From the NCBI RefSeq assembly GCF_029813785.1, contig NZ_JARVKY010000002.1, positions 372,001 through 436,000 of the forward strand: a DNA stretch of 64,000 nt, in the 5' to 3' direction. The DNA comes from Streptomyces sp. DH41. Lineage in GTDB: Bacteria > Actinomycetota > Actinomycetes > Streptomycetales > Streptomycetaceae. The notes below the pieces were generated by a model. It did no database searches. It was not told where the DNA came from and was given only the letters and a program-made list of their open reading frames with translations. Numbering within the stretch: the stretch's first letter is position 1; every line of letters starts with the position of its first letter. A program made the position numbers and the translations under genes. Below are positions 49,936 to 57,244 of this stretch, piece after piece.

Positions 49936-50492
49936 CCCGCCGCCACCTCTTCGGCCAGCGGCGGCGACGGCAGGCCGAAGGCGGACGCTATCGCCGACAC
50001 CAGGCGGTCGTCCCGGCCGTCGAGATGTTCGAAGCAGTCGTGTCCGTCGTCCTCGTCCTCCAGCTCGCAGTACGCGTCGGGGCCTATCAGGCCGGCTTCC
50101 AGCAGCTCGGCGGACAGGTGGTCGGGGTTGTCCCCCACCCGCTGGCCCACATCCTCGAAGCTGAAGTGCAGTACGCACCGGCCGTCCCGGTAGTACGTGA
50201 AGTCGGGCGAGTGGGTCTTGGCGCTGCACGGCTCCACCATGAACACCACCGCCTCGCCGCCGCCCTCGCACAGCGGCCGGTAGTCCGCGGTGTCGTAGTC
50301 GTTGGCCTCCGGGGCGAAGGAGTCGTGCATCGCCCAGGTCCACTCGCCCGCCACCCCCGTCTCCAGCACCTGACGCCGCAACCCGCCGAGCCCTTGGGCG
50401 ACGGCGTCGGCGGTCAGCCCTCGGACGAAGACGAGGCTCACCTCATGGCCCGGATACGCGCCCCCGAGCCGACTGTCGATCCAACTCTTCAT
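49932..50492 (-). CDS. Acidic hypothetical protein (DUF6461-like)
   Basis: 186 residues. Sequence parts: SWIDSRLGGAYPGHEVSLVFVRGLTADAVAQGLGGLRRQVLETG, EWTWAMHDSFAPEANDYDTADYRPLCEGGGEAVVFMVEPCSAKTHSPDFTYYRDGRCVLHFSFEDVGQRVGDNPDHLSAELLEAGLIG, and an acidic stretch CELEDEDDGHDCFEHLDGRDDRLVSAIASAFGLPSPPL. This resembles the DUF6461 type of small actinobacterial proteins, some of which behave like immunity or stress proteins; the assignment is tentative. Cytoplasmic. A broken relative follows directly in the same transcript. Confidence 0.65.
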   Translation of the reverse strand: MKSWIDSRLGGAYPGHEVSLVFVRGLTADAVAQGLGGLRRQVLETGVAGEWTWAMHDSFAPEANDYDTADYRPLCEGGGEAVVFMVEPCSAKTHSPDFTYYRDGRCVLHFSFEDVGQRVGDNPDHLSAELLEAGLIGPDAYCELEDEDDGHDCFEHLDGRDDRLVSAIASAFGLPSPPLAEEVAAG

Positions 50493-50544
50493 ACCCGGAA
50501 TCTAGTTGCCACCACTGACAGCCCTGAGGCGTCGGCCCGCCCGG

Positions 50545-51144
50545 TCAGTCCTGGCGGCGCAACCCCGCGACGAGGAGCTCGACCAGGCGGCGCGCGTCGT
50601 AGCGGGGGTCGCTCTCCGCGCCGATGCAGAGGTTGCCGACGCCGCGCATGAGTTCGAGGGCGGACAGATCGGACCGGATCTCGCCGGAGGCGGTCGCGGC
50701 GTCGAGGAGCTGGGCACACACGGGCACGAGGCGGTCGAGGAAGTACGCGTGCAGCGTCTCGAAGCCGGCGTTGTCGGACTGCAGGACGGCGGCGAGTCCG
50801 TGCTTGGTGACCAGGAAGTCGACGAAGAGGTCGATCCACCCGCCCAGTGCGGCGTACGGGGTGGGGCTGCTCGCCAGGAGCGCGGGGCCGGCCTCGGCGC
50901 AGGACTCCACCTGGTGCCGGTAGACGCCGATGATGAGGTCCGCCCGCGTCGGGAAGTGGCGGTAGATCGTGGCGGTTCCGACGCCGGCCCGGGCCGCGAT
51001 GTCCCGTACCGGCGCTTCCACGCCGGACGTGACGAAGACCGCGGCGGCCGCGTCCAGCAGGGTCTCCTGGTTGCGCCGGGCGTCCGCCCGCTTGGGCCGG
51101 GCCGCGTGCGCCGTGCCCTCGTCGCCGTCCTGCTCCTGCACCAC
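50545..51144 (-). CDS. TetR-family repressor
   Basis: 199 residues from GTG 51144 (GGAGG seven bases upstream). The DNA-binding part is standard: RADARRNQETLLDAAAAVFVTSGVEAPVRDIAARAGVGTATIYRHFPTRADLIIGVYRH. The ligand domain (EAGPALLASSPTPYAALGGWIDLFVDFLVTKHGLAAVLQ ... LMRGVGNLCIGAESDPRYDARRLVELLVAGL) is of the kind found with oxidoreductase targets. Divergent from an aldo-keto reductase gene; two CGGGACAxxGTTCC sites in the gap are likely its operators, so it probably represses both genes until a ligand binds. Confidence 0.93.
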   Translation of the reverse strand: MVQEQDGDEGTAHAARPKRADARRNQETLLDAAAAVFVTSGVEAPVRDIAARAGVGTATIYRHFPTRADLIIGVYRHQVESCAEAGPALLASSPTPYAALGGWIDLFVDFLVTKHGLAAVLQSDNAGFETLHAYFLDRLVPVCAQLLDAATASGEIRSDLSALELMRGVGNLCIGAESDPRYDARRLVELLVAGLRRQD

Positions 51145-51166
51145 GTCGTTTCCTCCGCCACCCGGG

Positions 51167-51214
51167 TTTACTAAACGGGACACCGTTCCGTATCGTCAAG
51201 CGGGACAGGGTTCC
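51167..51214. promoter_or_regulatory. Overlapping divergent promoters with two TetR operators
   Basis: CGGGACACCGTTCC (51176-51189) and CGGGACAGGGTTCC (51201-51214) are repeated 25 bp apart; each is partly palindromic. For the rightward reductase, TTTACT (51167-51172), 18 bp, TATCGT (51191-51196) make a promoter with site 1 in its spacer. For the leftward regulator, TTGACG (51194-51199 on the minus strand) is a good -35, with site 2 just upstream. Binding would close both promoters. Confidence 0.65.
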
Positions 51215-51339
51215 ACTTGTTCATGATGCCAGAGCACGGAGCCCGCCACCAATCCCCCTTCTTTGGCATGCCCTTGTCACGCCTGCCGCCGTATCCGCCC
51301 CTATCCGTCCCTCTTCCACCACATCGGAGGAACACCGTC

Positions 51340-52359
51340 ATGCAGTACCGCACCCTGGGCCGCACCGGCGTACAGGTCAGCTCCCTGGCACTCGGCGCCA
51401 TGAACTTCGGCAGCATCGGACGCACCACCCAGGACGATGCCACCGCCATCGTCGACGCGGCCCTGGAGGCCGGGGTCAACCTCATCGACACGGCCGACAT
51501 GTACGGCACCGGCGAGTCGGAGGAGATGGTCGGCAAGGCCATCGCCGGCCGCCGCGACGACATCGTGCTGGCCACCAAGGCGGGCATGCCCATGGACGAC
51601 GAGCGCAACCACCGGGGCGCCTCGCGCCGCTGGCTGGTCACCGAGCTGGACAACAGCCTGCGCCGCCTCGGTGTCGACCACGTCGACCTGTACCAGATCC
51701 ACCGGTGGGACCCGGCCACCAGCGACGAGGAGACGCTCGCGGCGCTGACCGACCTGCAACGGGCCGGAAAGATCCGCTACTTCGGCTCCTCGACCTTCCC
51801 CGCGTACCGCATCGTGGAGGCCCAGTGGGCCGCTCGGCAGCAGCGCCTGGGCCGTTACGTCACCGAGCAGCCCAGCTACTCGATCCTGCAGCGGGGCATC
51901 GAGAGGGACGTACTGCCCGTGACCGAGCGGTACGGGCTCGGTGTGCTGGCGTGGAGCCCGCTCGCCTCGGGCTGGCTGTCCGGGGCGGTCCGCGCGGGCC
52001 GGGAGATCGCCACCCACCGCTCGGCGTTCATGCCGGAGCGCTTCGACACCTCCCTGCCCGCCAACCGGGCCAGGCTCGACGCCGTCGAGCGGTTGGCCGA
52101 GGTCGCCGACGGGGCCGGCCTGACCATGATCCAGCTGGCGCTCGGCTTCGTGACCGCGCACCCCGGCGTGACCAGCGCGCTCATCGGTCCCCGCACGCCG
52201 GCCCATCTGCACTCGCAGCTCGCCGCCGCCGACACCGTGCTCAGCGCCGATGTCCTCGACGCGATCGACGAGATCGTCGCTCCCGGGACCGACCTGGCCG
52301 CGCACGAGAAGTTCGACACCCCGCCCGCGCTGCTGGACCCGGCCCTGCGGCGCCGCTGA
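51340..52359 (+). CDS. Aldo-keto reductase
   Basis: 339 residues; CGGAGGAACACCGTC directly before the ATG at 51340. AKR barrel: MQYRTLGRTGVQVSSLALGAMNFG, the catalytic Asp and Tyr in LIDTADMYGTGESEEMVGKAI, the Lys in IVLATKAG, the His in VDLYQIHRWDP, and the NADPH-site region ALIGPRTPAHLHSQLAAA. It reduces aldehydes or ketones with NADPH. Under probable control of the divergent TetR protein, with a long leader of about 140 bases. A typical substrate would be an external reactive carbonyl, but this is open. Confidence 0.93.
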   Translation: MQYRTLGRTGVQVSSLALGAMNFGSIGRTTQDDATAIVDAALEAGVNLIDTADMYGTGESEEMVGKAIAGRRDDIVLATKAGMPMDDERNHRGASRRWLVTELDNSLRRLGVDHVDLYQIHRWDPATSDEETLAALTDLQRAGKIRYFGSSTFPAYRIVEAQWAARQQRLGRYVTEQPSYSILQRGIERDVLPVTERYGLGVLAWSPLASGWLSGAVRAGREIATHRSAFMPERFDTSLPANRARLDAVERLAEVADGAGLTMIQLALGFVTAHPGVTSALIGPRTPAHLHSQLAAADTVLSADVLDAIDEIVAPGTDLAAHEKFDTPPALLDPALRRR

Positions 52360-52368
52360 ACCGCGGGC

Positions 52369-53193
52369 TCACGCACGGCGCGCGGCAGCCGTCACCGTCC
52401 CGCGCCCGGCCCGCTCCGTCAGGAACTCCTCCCACGTCCGCCGGCCCGTCCGCGCCCCCTGAAGCGTGAGGTTCGCCCCCGCGCGGTAGGCGCGGCCCGC
52501 CTTGCCGGGGATGCGGACCGGCAGGTGGGGGCGCCGGCGCCGGGCGTGCAGGGCGAGGTACGGGCGGGCCAGGGCGGCCAGGTCGTGGACCTCGGGGCCG
52601 GTCATGTCGGGGACCCGGCCGGCGGGGGCCGCGAGGGCCAGCTCGGCCAGGCGGGCGGCGACCTCGCGGGAGTCGACCGGCTGGAGGCGCAGTCCGCCCG
52701 GGACGGGGAGGACGGGCAGCTTCGTCATCTTCTCGATCATCGTCAGGGTCAGCTCGTGGAACTGGGCCGCACGCAGGACTGTCCACGGGATGCCGGAGTC
52801 GGCGATCGCGCGCTCCGAGTCCAGCTTGGTGCGCAGCCAGGCCAGCGGCACGCTGTCCGCGCCCACGACCGAGATGTACACGAGGTGCCGTACGTCCGCG
52901 CCGGACGCCGCGCGGACGAGGGTGCGGGTCGCCCGGTCGTCGCCCTTCGGGCCGCCCGCCAGGTGCAGGACGGTGTGCACACCGTCGACGGCGGCCTCGA
53001 CGCCCTCGCCGGTGAGGAGGTCGCCGGTGACGTACGTGACGCCGTCCTCGTCGGGGCGGGGGCGCCGGGTGAGGACCCGTACCTCGTGGCCGGCCGCCCG
53101 CAGCAGCGGGACGACGTGGCCGCCCAGGGTGCCCGTGCCGCCGGTGACCAGGAGGGGGGTGGTGGGGGACGAGGGGTACGAGGGGTACGTCAT
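52369..53193 (-). CDS. NAD(P)-binding atypical SDR (NmrA-like)
   Basis: 274 residues. Rossmann start TTPLLVTGGTGTLGGHVVPLLRAAGHEVRVLTRRP with the GxxGxxG motif, then YVTGDLLTGEGVEAAVDGVHTVLHLAGGPKGDD and HLVYISVVGADSVPLAWLRTKLDSERAIADSGIPWTVLRAAQFHEL. The usual SDR catalytic YxxxK is absent, as in NmrA-type sensors and isoflavone-reductase relatives. A basic C-terminal region (RRRRPHLPVRIPGKAGRAYRAGANL) is characteristic of this subgroup. It may be a redox-sensing or quinone-reductase-like protein. It faces the aldo-keto reductase gene with nine bases between the stops. Confidence 0.9.
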   Translation of the reverse strand: MTYPSYPSSPTTPLLVTGGTGTLGGHVVPLLRAAGHEVRVLTRRPRPDEDGVTYVTGDLLTGEGVEAAVDGVHTVLHLAGGPKGDDRATRTLVRAASGADVRHLVYISVVGADSVPLAWLRTKLDSERAIADSGIPWTVLRAAQFHELTLTMIEKMTKLPVLPVPGGLRLQPVDSREVAARLAELALAAPAGRVPDMTGPEVHDLAALARPYLALHARRRRPHLPVRIPGKAGRAYRAGANLTLQGARTGRRTWEEFLTERAGRGTVTAAARRA

Positions 53194-53324
53194 GGCTGCT
53201 CCCGGGGTCCTGGCGCCCGGACGGACAGGTTCCTGTTTCCTGGTTCCTGCCCGTCCGGGCGTCCGCCGTGTGTGTCTACGGCGGTATGACCCGGGGCGGC
53301 GCGGCCGTGTGACAGCCGAGGGGA

Positions 53325-53345
53325 GGAAATCGAAAAAAGATTTCC
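53325..53345 (-). terminator. Hairpin after the alcohol dehydrogenase gene
   Basis: GGAAATC-7 bases-GATTTCC, perfect 7-bp arms; on the minus strand the loop is TTTTTTC. It begins eight bases beyond the stop codon of the dehydrogenase. Confidence 0.6.
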
Positions 53346-53352
53346 CGGCCGG

Positions 53353-54393
53353 TCAGATCGTGGCTGTGTCGATCACGAAGCGGTACCGCACGTCGCTGGC
53401 CAGGACCCGCTCGTACGCCTTGTTGACCTCGGACGCGGCGATCAGCTCGATCTCGGCGCCGATGCCGTGCTCGGCGCAGAAGTCCAGCATCTCCTGGGTC
53501 TCCCGGATGCCGCCGATCATGGACCCGGCGAGGGTCTTGCGGCCGCCGAGCAGCGTGAACAGGTTGAGGGAGACCGGCTCCTCGGGGGCGCCGACGTTCA
53601 CCAGGGCGCCGTCGGTCTTCAGCAGGCCCAGGTAGGCGCCGAAGTCGAGCGGGGCCGAGACCGTCGAGACGATCAGGTCGAAGGTGCCCGCCAGCTGCTC
53701 GAAGGTGGCCGGGTCGCTGGTGGCGTAGTAGTGGTCGGCGCCCAGCTTCAGGCCGTCGTCCTTCTTGCGCAGCGACTGCGACAGCACGGTCACCTCGGCG
53801 CCCATGGCGTGGGCGATCTTGACGCCCATGTGGCCGAGGCCGCCCATGCCGACGACGGCGACTTTCTTGCCGGGGCCGGCGTTCCAGTGCCTGAGCGGGG
53901 AGTACGTGGTGATGCCGGCGCACAGCAGGGGCGCGGCCTCGTCCAGGGCGATGCCCTCGGGGATGCCGAGGACGAAGTTCTCGTCGACGACGATCTTCTC
54001 CGAGTAGCCGCCGTAGGTCGGCTCGCCGTCCTTGCCCACGGCGTTGTAGGTCCCGATGTTGCCGGCGGCGCAGTACTGCTCCTGGCCGGCCGCGCAGTTG
54101 TCGCACTCTCCGCAGGAGTCGACCATGCAGCCGACGCCCACCCGGTCGCCGACGGCGTACTTGGTGACGCCGGGGCCGACCTCGGAGACGATGCCGGCGA
54201 TCTCGTGGCCGGGGACCATCGGGAAGATGGCCTCGCCCCAGCCTTCCTGCACCTGGTGGATGTCGGAGTGGCAGATGCCGGCGAACTTGATGTCGATCAG
54301 GACGTCGTGCTCGCGCACCTCACGCCGCTCGATGGTGGTCCGCTCCAGCGGTGCCTTGGCGGCGGGGGCGGCGTACGCGGCGACAGTGGTCAT
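53353..54393 (-). CDS. Zinc-dependent NAD(P) alcohol dehydrogenase (CAD/YahK-like)
   Basis: 346 residues. The catalytic zinc site shows as [10 protein letters not shown] and PGHEIAGIV, and the structural zinc as [20 protein letters not shown]. The coenzyme site is [30 protein letters not shown]. The order and spacing fit the cinnamyl-alcohol-dehydrogenase-like aldehyde reductases (E. coli YahK, YjgB), which reduce aldehydes with NADPH. The [35 protein letters not shown] segment is also typical. Start ATG 54393 with GGAGAG upstream. Divergent from an XRE regulator, with an inverted repeat between them. Confidence 0.95.
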   Translation of the reverse strand: MTTVAAYAAPAAKAPLERTTIERREVREHDVLIDIKFAGICHSDIHQVQEGWGEAIFPMVPGHEIAGIVSEVGPGVTKYAVGDRVGVGCMVDSCGECDNCAAGQEQYCAAGNIGTYNAVGKDGEPTYGGYSEKIVVDENFVLGIPEGIALDEAAPLLCAGITTYSPLRHWNAGPGKKVAVVGMGGLGHMGVKIAHAMGAEVTVLSQSLRKKDDGLKLGADHYYATSDPATFEQLAGTFDLIVSTVSAPLDFGAYLGLLKTDGALVNVGAPEEPVSLNLFTLLGGRKTLAGSMIGGIRETQEMLDFCAEHGIGAEIELIAASEVNKAYERVLASDVRYRFVIDTATI

Positions 54394-54491
54394 GCAGGGC
54401 TCTCCGTCGATTCTCGTGACAGCGGTGTGGGTATGGCCTCCAGCCTGCCTCCGATCCGGACATCCACCCAGACCACGGCTTTGCCTACGAC

Positions 54492-54510
54492 CAGTGTGCG
54501 TACCACTGGC
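54492..54510. promoter_or_regulatory. Inverted repeat between adh and XRE regulator genes
   Basis: CCAGTG-7 bases-CACTGG, perfect 6-bp arms, in the 171-base divergent gap and about 45 bases before a GATACT -10 box (54552) of the regulator. Likely operator for the XRE protein encoded at 54565. Confidence 0.5.
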
Positions 54511-54564
54511 GGGGACAGGCTCCGGGGCGTACGACCGGGAATACGACCGGCGATACTGGAGGGT

Positions 54565-55440
54565 ATGGATGGACAGCTGGACCGGCGTGCCGAACTGAGC
54601 GAGTTCCTTCGCACCCGGCGGGCCCGGCTGAAGCCCCAGGACGTGGGACTGCCGTCGTTCGGGCGGCACCGCCGGGTGCCGGGGCTGCGCCGGGAGGAGC
54701 TGGCGCAGCTGGCCGGGGTGTCGGTGGCGTACTACACACGCCTGGAGCAGGGCAACGGACGGAACGTGTCGGCGGAGGTCCTCGACGCGATCGCCCGCGC
54801 GCTGAGACTGTCCGACGCCGAGCAGGCGCACCTGACGCACCTGGCGAAGCCCAAGCAGCAGCGGCGGCGGTCGGCGGGTGCGCGGGCGCAGCAGCCGGTG
54901 CGGGTGGCGCTGCTCCAGCTGCTGGAGTCGATCGACACGGTCCCGGCGTACGTGACGGGCCGGCGCTCGGAGATCCTCGCCTGGAACCGGATGGCGGCGG
55001 CCCTCTTCGGCGACTGGGGCAGGCTGCCGGCCCAGGAGCGGAACTGGGCGCGGCTGGTCTTCCTGAACCCGGACTACCGCGACCTGTTCGTGGACTGGGA
55101 CCAGAAGGCGTCCGACATGGTCAGTTTCCTGCGCATGGACGCGGGCCGGCACCCGGACGACCCGCGCTTGTCCGCGCTGGTCGGCGAACTCTCCGTGAAG
55201 AGCGAGGAGTTCCGGCGGCTGTGGGCCACGCACGACGTCAAGGAGAAGAGCTACGGCGTCAAGCGGATGCGGCACCCGCTGGTCGGTGACCTGACGCTGT
55301 CCTTCGAGACGTTCCGCCTGGTCGACGACGACGAACAGGCCTTCATCACGTACCACGCCGAGCCGGGCTCCCCATCGGCACAGGGCCTGCGGCTGCTGGC
55401 CAGCTGGGGGACGGACGCGGCGGCCACGCTCACGCCGTGA
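54565..55440 (+). CDS. XRE regulator with MmyB-like ligand domain
   Basis: 291 residues. Helix-turn-helix [20 protein letters not shown] ... [54 protein letters not shown], with the MmyB-type signature GLRREE. The C-terminal PAS-like domain ([27 protein letters not shown] ... [89 protein letters not shown]) is the MmyB-like ligand-binding type thought to bind fatty acids. GATACT seven bases before the ATG suggests a leaderless transcript. In streptomycetes such regulators usually sit divergent from a short-chain or zinc dehydrogenase they control, as here. Confidence 0.92.
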   Translation: MDGQLDRRAELSEFLRTRRARLKPQDVGLPSFGRHRRVPGLRREELAQLAGVSVAYYTRLEQGNGRNVSAEVLDAIARALRLSDAEQAHLTHLAKPKQQRRRSAGARAQQPVRVALLQLLESIDTVPAYVTGRRSEILAWNRMAAALFGDWGRLPAQERNWARLVFLNPDYRDLFVDWDQKASDMVSFLRMDAGRHPDDPRLSALVGELSVKSEEFRRLWATHDVKEKSYGVKRMRHPLVGDLTLSFETFRLVDDDEQAFITYHAEPGSPSAQGLRLLASWGTDAAATLTP

Positions 55441-55648
55441 GCGTGGCCTGGCTCAGCGCCGCGACGAAGGGCGCCCAGGCACGGGCGGTAAGGAGAACGA
55501 CGGGGCCGTCGCCGCAGGCCTTGGAGTCCCGGACGGGGACGAGGCCGGGGATCCCGTCGGCGACCTCTACGCAGTGGCCGCCGTCGCCGTTGCTGTAACT
55601 GCTCTTACGCCATGTCATCCGAGGCGGAGCGATTCGGGTACTTGCCAT
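55430..55648 (-). CDS. DUF397 protein (BldB/AbaA-type regulatory partner)
   Basis: 72 residues from ATG 55648, with AGAGGA nine bases upstream; ATG 55618 is the shorter alternative. Family motif: [58 protein letters not shown]397 proteins are encoded beside XRE/DUF5753 regulators in streptomycetes and act with them in developmental and antibiotic control (whiJ-like and abaA-like systems). The start lies 44 bases inside the XRE gene, so they are co-translated, and the stop overlaps the end of the convergent regulator gene by 11 bases. Confidence 0.92.
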   Translation of the reverse strand: MASTRIAPPRMTWRKSSYSNGDGGHCVEVADGIPGLVPVRDSKACGDGPVVLLTARAWAPFVAALSQATLTA

Positions 55649-56480
55649 TTCGGTAGTCCTCTGCTGCTTGTTCAATGAGCTTGAGGGACGGTTCAGGAGG
55701 GAGCGCTGCGGCCCTGAGGCGACCGTACGCCTTCGCATACTGCCTCACGAGGCTCGGGTCATCGATCAACTGTCCGCTGTACATCCCCTCCGTGTACATG
55801 ACCGGCGGTGCATCGGCAAAGGTCATGAACCTTGTCGTGCCCATCATGAAGGGGTGGGCCCCTGCGTTCTGCGGAAGGATCTGCGGAACCGTCCGACGCT
55901 GGCGCGCTACCTCGGCGATATGAGCGAGCTGATCGGCCATGGCGTCGGGTGAGATGATCGGCTGCCGCAGAACCGACTCATGCAGCACGAGCCAGCTTTC
56001 GGGTGCCCGATGATCTTCGAAGAGCCACGCGCGTGATCGCCGGGCCTCGATCTTCTCGGCCACCGTCTCCTCCGAGTCCGAGGGATGAGCCGCCAGGACA
56101 ACGGCCCTGATGTACGGCGCCAGTTGTAGCGGCCCCGGAATCAGAGTCGGATCCCACTCCTCGATCTCCTGAGCACGCTTCTCCATCTCCGCCACATCGA
56201 CGAAGTACTCGGCGTGTCCACCCCGCCGCGCCTTCCGCACATCCTCACACCGCCGTTCGAAAAATCCGTCCGTCCCCAGCACTCGATCCGCGTGCCGGGC
56301 CAGGTCCACCGGCATGCGCCGTTCTCCGTGTTCGATGTCGCTCAGATACGACTTGCCGTAGAAGCTGCCCTCGACCAGCGCCTCCAGCGAGAGCCCGGCC
56401 CGCTCCCGCTGCCACCTCAATTCCTTGCCGTAGAAGGTCGGGACGCTCGTCGAGCCGTCGATGTCCTTGCGCTGTGCCAT
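55605..56480 (-). CDS. XRE regulator with DUF5753 (WhiJ-like)
   Basis: 291 residues; GGAAGAGGC upstream of the ATG. HTH: GKELRWQRERAGLSLEALVEGSFYGKSYLSDIEHGERRMPVDLARHADRVLGTDGFF. DUF5753: EYFVDVAEMEKRAQEIEEWDPTLIPGPLQLAPYIRAVVLAAHPSDSEETVAEKIEARRSRAWLFED, then ESVLRQPIISPDAMADQLAHIAEVARQRRTVPQILPQNAG. This is the regulator of the streptomycete XRE-DUF397-HATPase clusters. Here the DUF397 gene follows in the same transcript and the HATPase unit is divergent across 115 bases. Target genes unknown; the cluster itself is a likely one. Confidence 0.92.
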   Translation of the reverse strand: MAQRKDIDGSTSVPTFYGKELRWQRERAGLSLEALVEGSFYGKSYLSDIEHGERRMPVDLARHADRVLGTDGFFERRCEDVRKARRGGHAEYFVDVAEMEKRAQEIEEWDPTLIPGPLQLAPYIRAVVLAAHPSDSEETVAEKIEARRSRAWLFEDHRAPESWLVLHESVLRQPIISPDAMADQLAHIAEVARQRRTVPQILPQNAGAHPFMMGTTRFMTFADAPPVMYTEGMYSGQLIDDPSLVRQYAKAYGRLRAAALPPEPSLKLIEQAAEDYRNGKYPNRSASDDMA

Positions 56481-56595
56481 GGCCTTGCCTCTTCCGCACT
56501 CCGGGCTGCCGACGCGAGATGCCTTTCACGGTAGGACGCCCGGCGTCACAGTGTGAGGTGTTCGTCACACAGTGCACACGGAAAGGTGCCCGTTC

Positions 56596-56817
56596 ATGTC
56601 CCAGCCCTCCCGTCCGGAAGACGACATGACCCGCTGCGTGGAGGAGCTCCGCGCCGCCCTCACCCTGCACGGCATCACGCTCCCCTCCCTCCGCGTGGAC
56701 CTGCCGACGTTCGCCGGGGCGTACGCGCCGCCCGCCGGGCTCGTGGCGCTCGGGAACTGCAACAACGTCACCGCGCGCGCCCTCACCGCCGTACTCCGCG
56801 AGGCGGCGTGCTCGTGA
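56596..56817 (+). CDS. Small conserved protein preceding the HATPase gene
   Basis: 73 residues from ATG 56596 (AAAGG nine bases upstream; GTG 56572 would add eight residues). Sequence: DMTRCVEELRAALTLHGITLPSLRVDLPTFAGAYAPPAGLVALGNCNNVTARALTAVLREAA. Compact alpha/beta look with a conserved-seeming GNCN turn. I recall similar small proteins before RsbW-like ATPases in Streptomyces but no function. Its stop overlaps the GTG of the HATPase gene, so the two are translationally coupled. Confidence 0.7.
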   Translation: MSQPSRPEDDMTRCVEELRAALTLHGITLPSLRVDLPTFAGAYAPPAGLVALGNCNNVTARALTAVLREAACS

Positions 56818-57230
56818 CCGTCGAGATCAGCATGCTCGCCACGCCGAAGGCCGTACCCGAACTGCGGTACCTCCTGCGCCACCACGGCTACGACGTCCAG
56901 CTCTGCGCTAGCGAGTTGCTGACGAACGTTGTCGACCACGTCGGCGAGGGCACACCCGTTACCGTCCGTGTGGCCCGCACCGGCGCGAACCACACGCGCG
57001 TGGAGGTCACCGACCCCGATCCGCGTGCGTTGCCCGTACTCGTCGGGCCGGCCGCCGCCACCGCCGAGTCCGGACGCGGTCTCACCCTCCTCGACGCGCT
57101 GGCACTGCGCTGGGGCGTGGAGCAGCGCGCGGACCGCAAGACGGTCTGGTGCGAGCTGGAAGAGGAAACGCCGAACGCCCGCCTCCCGGTGAGGGGCGGC
57201 GGGCGTTCGAGCAGAAGTACTGCCGGGTGA
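56814..57230 (+). CDS. RsbW-like ATP-binding protein (HATPase_c_2)
   Basis: 138 residues from GTG 56814 (GTGA overlap). Histidine-kinase-type ATPase fold reduced to the anti-sigma form: VPELRYLLRHHGYDVQLCASELLTNVVDHVGEGTPVTVRVAR with the N box (ELLTNVVDH), VEVTDPDPRALP (G1-like box), and TAESGRGLTLLDALALRWGVEQRADRKTVWCEL (G2-like box). Proteins of this kind bind or phosphorylate partners in sigma-factor control, and in streptomycetes accompany XRE/DUF397 genes. No partner sigma gene is adjacent. Confidence 0.92.
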   Translation: MTVEISMLATPKAVPELRYLLRHHGYDVQLCASELLTNVVDHVGEGTPVTVRVARTGANHTRVEVTDPDPRALPVLVGPAAATAESGRGLTLLDALALRWGVEQRADRKTVWCELEEETPNARLPVRGGGRSSRSTAG

Positions 57231-57244
57231 CGGGGAGTTCGGCG

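Noticed and set aside
47500..50500. A genomic island with integrase or attachment site
   Set aside because: The region has small orphan genes and pseudogenes but no integrase, transposase, tRNA or direct-repeat boundaries that I could find.
53353..55356. 667-codon leftward frame ending in the alcohol dehydrogenase
   Set aside because: The first 320 codons are antisense to the XRE regulator; the dehydrogenase family begins at ATG 54393.
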